The position numbers and the translations under genes are program-made. Below the pieces are notes generated by a model. That model did not search any database. It had not been told where the DNA came from and worked only from the letters and a program-made list of their open reading frames with translations. Of a stretch of 64,000 bases of DNA, positions 46,130 to 57,736 are shown piece by piece. The stretch spans positions 4,991,001 to 5,055,000 of the forward strand of contig CM007989.1 in assembly GCA_002189035.1 (NCBI GenBank), written 5' to 3'. The stretch's first letter is position 1. Each line of letters starts with the position of its first letter. This stretch comes from Utricularia gibba (taxonomy: Eukaryota > Streptophyta > Magnoliopsida > Lamiales > Lentibulariaceae).

Positions 46130-47280
46130 TTTTTTAGCAATATAGCCTGATTTCAAAATTTTATTAATGAAATAGCCCTCTTTCAGAATTATTGGCAAAC
46201 TAGTCCTCCTTTGCAAAATTATTTTTTAAATAACCTTCTTTTTATTAAATACTCTAAATTAATATATTTGATATAATAAGAATAATTAATTGTATATGTT
46301 GTGAGTAAAATCAGTGTCTGATGGGAGTCCGATTTTAGGGTGATTAGTGCAATTGGAAATATCACACTTAGTTGCGTTTTTTGCGGTTGGTTAGATAGAA
46401 ATGAGAGTGAGCGAAGATTTTTACGTGGAAACCGCCGGAAAGTGAAAAAATCACGGAGTTATCGGAGATCGAAAGAGATTTCCACTAGATGGAGTTGGCG
46501 GAGAAGAGAATACAAGTTGAAGAGTTCTTCCAGTCTAACCACCTATTCGTCATAATTCCTTCTACTTATAGCAGAGCTCAGTCTAACTGAATCATGTCGT
46601 CTGTAAATGTCGGTTGCTTTCTACACTTGTTATATGATCTCAATTTTCAGATATCAGCCGCCTGTTATACCGTAGTTCGACCGCTTTTCAGACTGTGTCA
46701 TATGGCCATTTCTGTCAGATTTCTGACAGATATCGATCTGTCGATTGGCATTATCCCTCAAAATCTTTTTTGGCAGCCTTTTAGAAACCGATTACCCTCA
46801 ACCGATTTATCCCCTATCAGTATTCATGCAACGTATATATAAAAATTTAACAATTCAAACAATTGTAATATTAATGCAATTAACTATAATTGCAAATATA
46901 TAAAAATTAACAATGATGCAACGTTATGGATAAAAAGTTTATGCATATATAAAAATTACTAATACATAAAATTGTATTAATAATCCATGCATGTATCTAT
47001 AATCGAATATATTTGCATTAAGAATTATTAATGCAATTTTACATAATCCATGCAATCATAGTTATGATAAGTCACCGTTATACTTTAAAATATAATTTAA
47101 AATATAGTTTTTATCAATTAATAATAATTATATACATTATATTTATAAACTACTCTGCTTATATATTAAATTATATAAATAATGAATAAAATAATTATTT
47201 TAAATAAAACAATACTATTACACAAATAATTACCAAATGGGGCTATTTTACTAAGAATTATGTTGCAGAGGGCTAGATGT
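46130..47280. repeat. Possible element with inverted ends
   Basis: Approximate 45-bp inverted ends (near 46160-46200 and 47235-47275) enclose about 1 kb. Interior GATTTTTACGTGGAAACC resembles sequence common in plant LTRs. Class not assigned. Confidence 0.3.
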
Positions 47281-48151
47281 CCAACTCACCCTGCGTTGAA
47301 TTACACTGATAATCAAACCGTACATGTATTTTATAAAGACTTTAAAAATCATGGGTATTTTGCCAATCATTTTTTAAAATCGTGTATTTTACTAATTTTC
47401 TCAAAAATTCTCCAAGTCTTGGAAATAGGCCATGTTAAAGAATCTACTTTTTTCGGAATAATATTATAGACATATATTAACCTTGGGTCACTAAAAAAGC
47501 ATTAGTGAATATGCACTCCAAGTGTTATAATAAAGAGTACATGTGTTAACCAAGTGTAATTTGTTGTGATAAATATGTTATGGTAATTCCCAAAACAATC
47601 CGTACTTGTTTTCAGCAGACGTAATTAATTGTGTGTCAAGATGCGTAATTTTATCATAATGTTATTGTGAATATGATTCAACAAGCGTGGGTCATAACGA
47701 TAATAAATAAAGGGCGGTTGTGATTCTTAAAGTAGAAAGAGGTACTCAAATCCAACAACTTTATTCTTTTGCTACAAGATGGATAAGAGTGAAATGATAG
47801 ATATGGCCACCCTTTTTTTTCCTCCCATTAAATTAAATTGAATTAAATTACCCCCCCCATTACAATAAATAGAAATAATAATAATAATTAGCAAGGAGAA
47901 GCACATGATGATGATTTTTATTATCTGCAACAGTCATCATTTCTGTTCTCATTATCACCATCATCACCCTCCTCTCCTTGTCGTCTCCCTGTGTCGAGAA
48001 GATTCTTTGATGTCCCCGCTCGCTGAAAACAGCCCTAATTTCTGAGGGACTGTGAGGAATTTTGGGGCGGGAGTATGACAAAGCGTCGATTTTGAGCTGA
48101 GGGGGCCATGGAGATGGGCAATTCAACAGTGAGAGAAGCGCCGGAGGGGAT

Positions 48152-49009
48152 GTGGCAGCTCCCACCACGGCCACGGGGATCCAGTCGCCCTTTGGGAACG
48201 GGGTGTTGAAGATCCACGCGCCTCTGTACCACAACCACAACCCCAACCACCACCCGGTTGTTATCCGATACAGGGAATGTCTCAAGAACCACGCGGCGGC
48301 GCTTGGGGGTCACGCTGTCGACGGCTGCGGCGAGTTCATGCCCTCACCGGAGGCGAATCCCTCCGACCCAACCTCGCTCACATGCGCCGCATGTGGCTGC
48401 CATCGCAACTTCCACCGCCGGGAGAATGACGACCCCCACGCGCCTCCTGCCGCCTTGCCGGCGCTTGAGTACCAGCCGAACCACCGGCACCACCCCCCGC
48501 CACCGCCCCCGCTCCAGATGGTCAGTAGTCCAAATAACTCGCCGTCGCCGCCCCCCATCTCCTCCTCCTATTTCCCATCCGCACCCCACATGCTCATGGC
48601 CCTCAGCCATGGCCTCGACGGTACGCCCCCCCTCTCAGCCGCTGGCTCCGAGGGTCTATTGTCACGGAAACGCTTCCGTACGAAATTCACCCAAAATCAG
48701 AAGGAGAGAATGCTGGAGTTTGCAGAGAAAATAGAATGGAGAATGCAGAAGAGCGAAGCGGACGCCATCAATGAGTTCTGCAGAGACATCGGTGTCGAAA
48801 AATCCGTTTTCAAGGTATGGATGCACAACAACAAGCACTCTTTCGTCAAAAAGGATCCCGCTCTCCTCCTAAATTCATCCTCCGCCACCACCACTCCGCT
48901 CTCCTCCGCCACTCACGGCGGCGCCGGCGACAGCAACGACAACACTCATAATCATCTCGACACGGGGCGATCTCAAACCTTGGGCACAAATGGGTCTTCC
49001 TCTTCCTGA
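48152..49009 (+). CDS. Zinc-finger homeodomain (ZF-HD) transcription factor
   Basis: A plant ZF-HD (ZHD) transcriptional regulator, nuclear. Two domains are complete. The ZF dimerisation domain is at about residues 39-90 of this frame ([39 protein letters not shown]). The homeodomain is at about 172-231 ([30 protein letters not shown], with the family's M in place of Q in recognition helix WxMHNNK). His/Pro-rich and Ser-rich linkers separate and follow them. The gene is intronless, as is usual. The frame is open from just after a TGA at 48098 but has no ATG before the conserved part; position 48152 is a GTG. ATGs at 48108 and 48114 are in another frame that would join this one if one G were missing from the run at 48146-48149. 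The true start is therefore probably 48108 with an indel. Confidence 0.88.
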   Translation: MAAPTTATGIQSPFGNGVLKIHAPLYHNHNPNHHPVVIRYRECLKNHAAALGGHAVDGCGEFMPSPEANPSDPTSLTCAACGCHRNFHRRENDDPHAPPAALPALEYQPNHRHHPPPPPPLQMVSSPNNSPSPPPISSSYFPSAPHMLMALSHGLDGTPPLSAAGSEGLLSRKRFRTKFTQNQKERMLEFAEKIEWRMQKSEADAINEFCRDIGVEKSVFKVWMHNNKHSFVKKDPALLLNSSSATTTPLSSATHGGAGDSNDNTHNHLDTGRSQTLGTNGSSSS

Positions 49010-50494
49010 CCATCAAGTTAGCAACTCGTTTTTCCCAAATTCTTCTGCATCTTATCTGTAGCCATTGAACTAATGCTTTAATTTCATCATCTTGAAGAAA
49101 TCCCTCAATTGCTCTGGTTTTTCTTTCTTTCTGGGTGCTGCGCGGCGGTTGTGTTTCATAAATACCTAATTATTGTTGTCATCAAAGTCCAGCTGCCCCA
49201 ACTTTATCTGTACTTGACGACACGCCTCGCCTCGGAGAATCCCATGTTTATTGCTGTATGATTACATCCCAAAACATTCCATTAATAGCAGGTTTCGCTG
49301 ATCTCACGACTAATCAATCCGGTTCCGGCAACCTACTCTATTCCCCTAGGAACGAAGCCGAATTCACGCCCACGCCCGTGTAGAAATTAAACAAAGGGGC
49401 ATTTGATTGGATATAGCGTAGGGGTAGAGTGGGAAAAGGTGGAGGGGAGGGGAGAGTCACATGTTAGGGCCTGAGGGGCCGCCCGCCTTGCCTTCTTGTG
49501 CCTGCCTCCTGCTGGAGGCCCTCAGTTATTAATTATTTCAAAGCCCTCCACTTTTCCTTACTATTATTACTTTCTAGGATATTTTTTGTCCACATACCAA
49601 AAATAAAATTAGGGCAGGCCGTATCCCCTGTCACGACGGGACACGGAAAACACGTTCAAATAAACAGTGTTTTAAAGACGGATAAAGTGTGTTCCACGTG
49701 CGTAAATCAAAGGCCTGAATGATAATACTTTGAGTTCGAAAAATTGCATTTTTTTGCTTCTTTTTCTGTTCCTGAATCCGATCCGAAGCACTTCTGAAGA
49801 GATGAGAAGGAAGGCGATTGGATTACAAGTTCGTGGGCGATGGACTGTACGCCACACCATGGGCTGAGTCGCCCGTTTGTTTTGTTGGCCCTTGTGTTTA
49901 TAAGGATTTTAATTGTTTTTTTGATAAAATCCAGTACTTGGGCATGAATTATGATCTATATTTATGGGAGAAGAGTCTTCAAGCATTTTTTGCAATCTTC
50001 AAGTATCCAACTTCCCAAATGAAATTGTGCGAATGTGATTCAACTTGTTCTAGAGGATTTCCTTGGAAGAAAACAATAAATAAGCTTTGGGATTTGGAAA
50101 ACCAACAACAATAACAAAAAGATGTACATATCTAGAGAGCAAGGTGGGAAACACAATTTCTATTAGATTAAATTTGAAGTAGCAATCTTATCAAATCCTT
50201 TTCCTAAATGACAACTTGAGAAATGAAAGGAAACAAGCATGCAGTTCCCGAATTTGGAATCTGATCTCAACATCTCCGAACTTGATAAATTGGAATTTTC
50301 TAATATCGTTGCAAATAAAAATAGAAAATCCGCATCAAATAAATTTATAGTCCCTAATTTACACAAAATACGAATTTGGAAAACTTGTATAGTGGATATC
50401 GAGGTCGATTACGAAGAGCTTGTGCTTGCTAAGTGTTTTAGTACATGCATAATTTCGGATAGCAATAGATCTTAGTCTAAGATCGGACTAACAG
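49010..50494. other. Intergenic DNA downstream of the ZF-HD gene
   Basis: The first few hundred bases are likely 3' UTR. A GA-rich patch is at 49425-49460. Frames at 49818-50114 and 50239-50475 have no recognisable content. Confidence 0.4.
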
Positions 50495-51676
50495 TGATAA
50501 ACAAGTTCAGTAAACAAGGTCGGTAACCAATATCAGGTTTTTACGCTAAGGTAACAGGTACTAGTTTTGACTCAGATTAATACGAGAACGCCTTAAGGAT
50601 CTGCGGGTGGTGTTATGCTAAGCTTCCTAACTTAATTTATTATCTTCCCACACTTACAACTTCAAATAACCTTAGTCTACACAGGTCATTCATCATATTT
50701 TTGGCTTAAGCTAGTCCCCAATATCATAACCAATATTGCAATTAGGTCTACCTGCATGCAAGGTATATAGAACTAGGTCTACCCGGTTTTATTGGTTCTA
50801 CCCTGGACTAACACCGACTGATACCGTCTTGATTTGTTGGTCTACCTCTAAACCAAGCATTTAAGTTGTGAAACTACTTGCTTCCCTCCTTAGGTCTACC
50901 CATGGTTTGTTGGAAACAAGAGTTAAGGAATACACATAAATTTCATTATCAACCCTAAGCACACACCACCCAATTCACCTTAAGTCATCCCTAAAACTCT
51001 AGCCACTCATGTTTGGGAAATAAAACATGATTTCATTCATATAAGTTGGCCAAAGTGGCAGAAACATTGTAAACAAGTCAAATGCAAAAATTCGAAACGT
51101 TCAGAAAGCTAGAAGGTAAATAAAGATTGTTCTTCTGCCCGTTAGCTACTGTTCACCGCCTGGAATAGTAGTGCTGCATTGGGCTCTGGTGCTATTCTTG
51201 GTGATGAAGGCCTCCCTTCCCCCTTCTGGTTGGTGTTTTTCACGTTGGGGAAGAAGACCCCTTTGCGTCCCCCACTGGTCACTCCCCTTCGCGCTCCCTC
51301 CGTTTTCGAAAGAAACTCTCCTTTTGCTTCACTTCATCGCACTATTTCTGATTGCCAGTACTGTTCCTAGCCTGAACTTGCAGACTGCGGTGGCGGTAGA
51401 ACAGTGCTCTTTGTCCTTCTCTAGATTTTGTGCCCTTTTTCACTTTTTTCACATGCTTTTCAGTATGATTTTTTGGTGATTGTCCTGCTGATCTTACCGA
51501 AACATTAGTAATAAAAGTTGGGGACTAAACCAAAGGATTTAGTCCACTTTTCAACCTAATTATATAAGATTAACATAAACACCACTAAAACATGAAAAAC
51601 CACATTTATCTAACCTAAACCATAATAAAATATAACTATTTTGCATTATGAATTTCAGGAAAAATGTGTGTCATCA
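50495..51676 (-). repeat. R2 repeat copy D
   Basis: On the minus strand it starts TGATGACACACATTTTT (51676) and ends ...TTTATCA (50495). It aligns with copies A and C through the GTAGACCTA, AAGTAGTTTCACAAC-like and CATGAGTGGCTAGAG blocks. No matching target duplication was found. The frames at 51171-51479 are inside it. Confidence 0.7.
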
Positions 51677-51706
51677 GAACTAGAGATTTCGTATTTTGTA
51701 AGCTAA

Positions 51707-51917
51707 GGATCCTTTTGGTATTGCTTCAAAAAATAACTTCAAAGAAGTGATTCTAGAAGCACTTCAGTTTTTTTTGGAGCAGGGGTACCCCAGATTTTAA
51801 GAAAATCGAAGCACTTAATTATTTCAGCTCCATGTGTAGCTGAAACAGTACGTGTTTTGTCTAAGAATCACTTCTAGAAATGCTTTTACTGAAGCAAAAG
51901 CTGTACCAAACAGATTC
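51707..51917. mobile_element. MITE, hAT-like
   Basis: Inverted ends: GGATCCTTTTGGTA (51707-51720) pairs with TACCAAACAGATTC (51904-51917). Inverted similarity goes on inside through AAGTGATTCTAGAAGCACTT and AGAATCACTTCTAGAAATGC. Flanking 8-mers TAAGCTAA and TAAGTGAT agree only in part. About 211 bp, non-coding. Confidence 0.6.
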
Positions 51918-51925
51918 TAAGTGAT

Positions 51926-53816
51926 GAGATTTTAAACTCCTCTAGATAAAAAGGTACATTGTTTTGCTTGATGCTGCAATATTTATAGATTGAAATATTA
52001 AACTAACAGTTGTGTAGTTGTTGATGATTTTCCATTAGTTGTATTGTCCTTGGTTTATGTGACAACATTAGATGATGAGTTTGAATGGTTTTGAGTCTTG
52101 GACTTTCACTTCTTTGCTTTGTATTTTATTTATTCTTAGACTCTTTTCCTTTGCGATCCCTTAGGACTTGATCCAATAGATCTATCTTTCTTTCATCTTC
52201 TTTCTCCTCATTATAGACTTCCAATCTCAATTAAGTAGTTTCAGCTGGTTTCACCAGCTTTGCATGAATCAACTCATCAACTTCTAACAAGAAATACATT
52301 AACCAATGTATTTCAATATCTCTAGTTATTGTTTTACATGTTTTCAAAATCAATTATAAATTTAATATTTTCTTATTTTAACTAGACAATATTCAATAAA
52401 AGTTTTATAAAATAAATACATTATATAGTTCTTACATGTTCTACGATCACAAAAGCGAAACATAGAATCCTTTGGTTAAATGGTTAATCAAAAGAGTATT
52501 GTGAATAATTTTGTGGTTAAACAACATTTATTATATATTAATACAATAAATATATATAGTTATCCCAATTAAAGAATATATGAAAAATAATTTTAAAATA
52601 GCAATAAATTATTATTCCTTTAAAAAATATATTTATGCCATTATTCACGATGAATATGATGATTAAGTGCAAAAATAAATTAGTAGAATAATAAATATAT
52701 CTTCTCTTATTTAATAAGATTATATAATCAATCGTGTCATTAGAGACATTTCATCTCCTATGATAATCAAATATTCTTCTTAAGTATTTGAAGCCAATTC
52801 GAGATAATATTACATTCCTATAGGCTATAGGGTTACTAAATAGCATGTTGACAAAGAAAATCTTGCAAAAAATAAAATAAAGGTTTAAATTAAATATAAA
52901 AAATATAGTAAAACAATTATATATACAGAGAATTATGAAAGTAAACCTTCATCATAAATCCTCAATCGTAATCATCTATGCTCACATGTTTGATTCTAAA
53001 TAACAATAAACAAAAAAATATGAAAAAAATAAAAGAGCAAAGTGGTCAAAAACATCTTTAATTCTTGAGAAAGTGGAATATTTATCACATAAGATATTTG
53101 AATCTTATATTTATCCAAATTTTTTAAAAGTATTTTCAAATTTTAATCTTATTCACAGATTTTAAAATAAATCTTCATTCTTTGATCTATTTTTGAACTT
53201 AGATCAGTGCCCTTTCAAATTCATAAATTGTTGGGTCTTAATTTGTCATTAAATTGACTTCAAAATGCTCTAAAAACCTATGTATTTTAGAACTCTTTAT
53301 GATATAATTTTCTTATTTATGATGAAATTGACGTGAAAATGTCATAAAAACTCATAATCATTTACTATCAAATTTTCTCAAATAATTTAGAAAATTTACA
53401 TGGTGTGACAACTATTTTTGATAGACCTATATGTAAACTTAATAGTCAAATGGAAGTTCTATATGAAAGAAATTTATAAAATTCATTTAGAAGCATTAAA
53501 TTACTTAAATAAATTATAACCTAATCATGTTTTAGGTGTGTAACATTAACAATGAATCAAGTTGAAGGTATGCAAAGATTATTGCATGATGCAAGGCATC
53601 TACCTTTGCACCAGCTAATACATGTTTGAGACTAGATTAATAATAATTAATATGCTTACTAATGTTATTTTATTATTTATATAAATGGGCTACGTTTACA
53701 CAATGTCAAGACTATTTTTCTGAGAGACATCAAAAAGTGCTTAATCAATGTCGATGATAAATTATTTTTGAAAACCAAACTCGCAAGCTATAAGCACATT
53801 GCAATAAACCCAGTAG
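51926..53816. other. AT-rich intergenic DNA
   Basis: No gene seen; includes the R3 copy at 52940-53260. Confidence 0.5.
52940..53260 (+). repeat. Dispersed repeat R3, copy 2
   Basis: Direct-repeat partner of 29600-29960, about 23 kb away; shares TTCATTCTTTGATCTA and surrounding order. Diverged and non-coding. Confidence 0.5.
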
Positions 53817-54903
53817 TATTGCAGGTGGTCAGACTCTGAGTTTTCGTGCTTTGTACGTGACTTGGAACGATTTTGGGCGGAAGACTGACACTGGTCAAGG
53901 CCCCTAACCTACGGCATGTGAGAATTTGCAATAATGATTGGACGCTAACTTGCACGTAAAGGAAAACTGTTGGCGCACACAAGACATAAGGAATGATGAG
54001 AAGGAACCCAAAGGACTTAATGCACGTGAGAAGTGATATAAAAGCCACTTGGAACACTTAGTTTCGGACTTTTCGCATTTTAGCGTAGTACTTAAAACTT
54101 TTGAGTTCTTCCTCCCCTGAAGGAGGAAGAACACTTAGCTTTCATTTTCCTTTCTGTTTTCATGACCCTTGGTGGCTAAAATCTTTTAGTTTATGAGAGA
54201 AGATGAAGTTTACTTCCAAAACTTGAACAATACACTCGGTTCTTTGCCGAATTGATTTTGGATTCTGCATACTTCCACGCATCTTGTTGCAGTCTTTCTG
54301 CAACGACTTCTAGTCAAGATCCATGAGTAGCAGGCCACTCCTCACGGATTATAGTGAAGATCAACATGAAGAGCATCAACTTCAACCCCGCTGGTTCGAG
54401 GGAAGTTTGTGGCCTAGGTACTGCAACAGTGGACAGGTTGTGACCTCGGACTTGCCACTGGCCATTGGAAATAGCTGGGCACACGCATGCAATTCGGTTT
54501 TGAAGGCAATCCTCTTGTCTTCCTAATCATCCAAGGAGGAATCACATGAGGTTATTCTTGTGTCTCCTTGTCAATCAGAGTGTAAGAGAAAGTAGGCTAT
54601 TCCTTGCTCCTATAACCACCTATTCGGAAGAAATCAGTGAAAACCGAGGCAAGGACAGACAAAGGAAGGAGATTGAATCTTATTCCCAAGAACTGCGTCC
54701 CGTAGTTAAGGCCCATCACTTAGGTTGTAACTTTTATTTCTTCATCTTAAAAACCCCTTTTTGAAAAACCGTGTAATTTTATGAAAGTTTCTTACAAACA
54801 CTTTTCATGAAAAACAACTCCCTGAGATTGATACTCGTACTCTGCTTTTTGTGTTTTACGTTTTATAAATATTTAAAATTTGTTGAGGAAACGACACGCA
54901 ACA
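53817..54903 (-). repeat. R1 repeat copy G2 (3' truncated)
   Basis: On the minus strand it starts TGTTGCGTGTCGTTTCC at 54903 and aligns with G1 along its length. Shared landmarks include AGTATC(A/G)ATCTCAGGGAG, GGTCACAACCT, GAAGAACTCAAAAGT and TGACC(A/T)CCTG-like near the end. It lacks the terminal 200 bp present in G1. Frames at 53788-54764 are inside it. Confidence 0.75.
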
Positions 54904-55029
54904 CTATGGGTGACAAAATAATACTTTTTGTCTCCCTCGGATATTGTGCCTCTCTTAACTTAATCCACATATCTTTCAGTTCGATTCGTTGCTAATCCTC
55001 CTACTAGACTTAATTAAACATCAATAACA

Positions 55030-55183
55030 CAAGGTAGGCTAAATCAAAGGACTTATCACTTTCTAACATAAACATGAAAAAAGCTAAACAATATATAAAA
55101 TATGAAAAGCCACACAAACATAATCTAAATCGCAAAACATGACAATTTTCAATTATAAAATGTTAAGAAAATGAGTATCATCA
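55030..55183 (-). repeat. R2 repeat fragment H
   Basis: 5' end of an R2 copy (starts TGATGATACTCATTTTC at 55183 on the minus strand) matching the first 150 bp of copy D (for example TTTTCATGTTT(T/A) and AAAT(C/G)C(A/T)). Cut close to R1 copy G2. Confidence 0.5.
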
Positions 55184-56486
55184 AGAAAGTACTCTTTTTT
55201 CCAAATATGCACCTCACTCGATATGTATGGATGTTCACTAATATTGGTTCCTAAATGAAGCTTCACAACCATTGAATGGGCAGCTTGATTGATACCCACC
55301 TTTGAATCAGTTTTTGATCTTCTACCCATCTTTCACAATCTACTTCAAAGTGAATGAGATCCTTCTCTCATTGTGCTTCCAAGTTCTCTTGATTTTTTTA
55401 CAATAGTCTTCAAATGGGTTTGGTATTTCTACAAGGACGAAACAGAGAGAAAAAGGAAGAGAGAGTAGGAAAGAGGTTGTGAAATCAGAGTAATATATTG
55501 GTGGGTGAAAATTGCGAATTGAGGAAAAAGTGAATTTTTTATATAGAGAAAGGTATATTCGTCACTTTATGCATAAATTCATCAAATATCCATTTTTTTT
55601 ATCCTCATGCAAAATGCATGCTGATAGACCCTCAACCCAAATAAATTATATTCACTAACCAAATAAGAATTATCTATTAAACCTATACTAAACCCCTAAC
55701 TACATATCAAACGCACCCAAAGAGAATTTCAATTTACCAAAATCAATTTTGAGAGTCAACCAAATAAAAATAATATTTGTAGATTGAAGTGAAAAGTTTT
55801 TTCTCAACTATAGTAAAGATGGATGATCAAGATCTTATTGTAACATAACTCAAATGACATTTACTTCACTTCAAATTCATAGTAAATCCCTTGGAAGACT
55901 ATTGAAAGGAAAAAAAAAAGTAATTGTAATATATGACTTCGGTTCTCGTGACCCATTAGGATTCAATGATTTGATGAAATTTTGAAGAATGTTTTCTTCT
56001 TTTTATGCAAAAAAAGAAAATTCAATCATTGTGGGGTTTTTTAATTACTATATTAATTCTATTTTTTAAACATAATAGAGCTAGGGTCATCCTGGTCCAT
56101 GTGGGATGCCATTATTACTAAAACCATATGTTTGCTGCTTTGAAGTGGGGAAGTATATATTACATTCCAGTGAAAAATGGACAAAAAAAAAATAGTGAGT
56201 GAAATCTCTCCATGTGCAACAACAAAGAAACAAAAGATCTCTTTAAAAAATATATAAAAGGTTGTGTTTGACAACAAATGATATATATTTTTTAAATATT
56301 ATTTTTATTCAGATGTATCGTAAACAAGCTATGAACAAGCAGCAAGGATACCCATATAGATGAAGGCCATGGATGAAGAAATTTTGAATGGAGAGAATTG
56401 GCTAATCTTCCTCCAAAGCGTGAAACATTGGTGTTAAGTGGATTTTCAAGATAAATAAAATAGTTGGAGGTTGAGAGATATAGGGG
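55184..56486. other. Intergenic DNA
   Basis: No gene recognised; AT-rich with short chance frames. Confidence 0.45.
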
Positions 56487-56990
56487 AAGATTGATCACTA
56501 AAAATAAAAACACAAATAAGCGTAGTATGATTGAGTTTTTTGAAAAGAACGTTTAAAGTATTTAAATACAACATGAGCAGTAAATAATGGACCATGATTA
56601 AGTAAAGGATTTTCTAGAAAAGAGAATCCTCTCTCTTCGTTGTCTCTCATCATCTCAACTTTCATTGATTTCTTTCGAATAATCGTTTATAAGAACAAGG
56701 AATAGTCTCTTCTTTCTTGCATTTTTTTACGAGGCATGAGAATAACCTCATATGATAACTCCCTAGACGAATGAGAGGTTAAGAGGATTGTCATCAATTA
56801 TTTGTAAAACCAAATTTTGCATATGTGTTTAGCTGTTGCCAATGACCAATGGCTTGGGTACGAGATCACTACTCATTCATTAATAAAGTATCTTGACCAC
56901 AGACAATTCGTTATCTTCCTCAAATCAATAGAGTTGGAGATGATACCTTCATCTTACTCTACTTATGAACCATACTTAATATATATTACA
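56487..56990 (+). repeat. R1 repeat fragment F
   Basis: Matches the 5' half of R1 (order CACAAATAAGCGTAGTATGA, TTTCATTGATTTCTTTC, ATAAGAACAAGGAATAG, GCCAATGACCAATGGC, GACCACAGACAAT), parallel to copy E. The TG start itself is missing. Confidence 0.6.
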
Positions 56991-57736
56991 AAAAGATTGT
57001 AAAATTATATGTGAAAATATGCAAAATCCTTAAGAAATTTAATGAATAAATGAGAGTTTTGCTCAATACATTGAAGTAAACATCATCAATTCCCAAACGC
57101 TAAGGAGCGTTTAACTGTAAATGTTCATGACAAACAAAAACTGAAATAAAAACATGTAATAGCAGTTTGTATTAAAAAAATATGAAACTAAGATGACTTC
57201 TTTATTTAAGTACTTGATGAGATGTTATCCTGGGCAGGTAAAAGGAGCCCTCAAGCAGTGGCTATCAAGAGACTGCCCATCAGTATAATTGTTCATCACT
57301 GCAGCCACTCGTTCATGTCATTTTCGCCTTGCAAACAAGACAAATTCAACAAGTTCGAATTTCCGTATTTACCCTTTCTTCAACCCACTCTTTATGGTAA
57401 ATTGTCAAAAATCAAAATGATATCACTTTCCCAAAATAACCAAACCCCCTTTCGGACAAGGAAAATGCAACAGTCACCCCAAACTTTACCGCAATAATAA
57501 TTCTCATTATATTTCCATATATAAAAGCTTCTTTTTTTTTTTTTTTTACAGGTAAAGCATATGTAATGTACTGCAGTGCATGCATCGCGGTCGCTGGCAA
57601 GTAACCATTTCCCATGATTCTTGCTTTTGAATTCATCTTCCTCCATCAGATTTTTCTCCCAGAAAATTAAAAAGAGAAGAAATTGTACTACTGAACTGCC
57701 TTATCCCGGAGAAAGTGGAGATCACCGTTTGAATCT
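56991..57736. other. Intergenic DNA upstream of the DUF1666 gene
   Basis: Probable promoter and leader of the next gene in its final part; a poly-T run is at about 57531-57548. No other gene seen. Confidence 0.45.

Larger units (their letters stand above)
43481..48097. other. Long AT-rich intergenic region
   Basis: No gene supported. Holds a telomere-like stretch (43763-43793), a three-copy spaced motif (45247-45414), and a block at 46130-47280 whose ends (AATAGCCCTCTTTCAGAATT at one side, the complement of AGAATTATGTTGCAGAGGGCT at the other) are inverted. Frames at 46340-46555 and 46594-46842 inside that block have no recognisable domains. The last few hundred bases are upstream of the homeodomain gene. 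Confidence 0.5.

Noticed and set aside
46340-46842. Two adjacent frames of 71 and 82 codons
   Set aside because: Arg/Ser-rich composition only; the DNA resembles LTR-type sequence.
48310-48734. Long frames in other registers across the ZF-HD gene
   Set aside because: GC-rich coding sequence leaves shadow frames; only one frame carries both family domains.
55184-55500. Possible coding remnant (minus strand) with RISFTL text
   Set aside because: Stops in all frames and no family motif.
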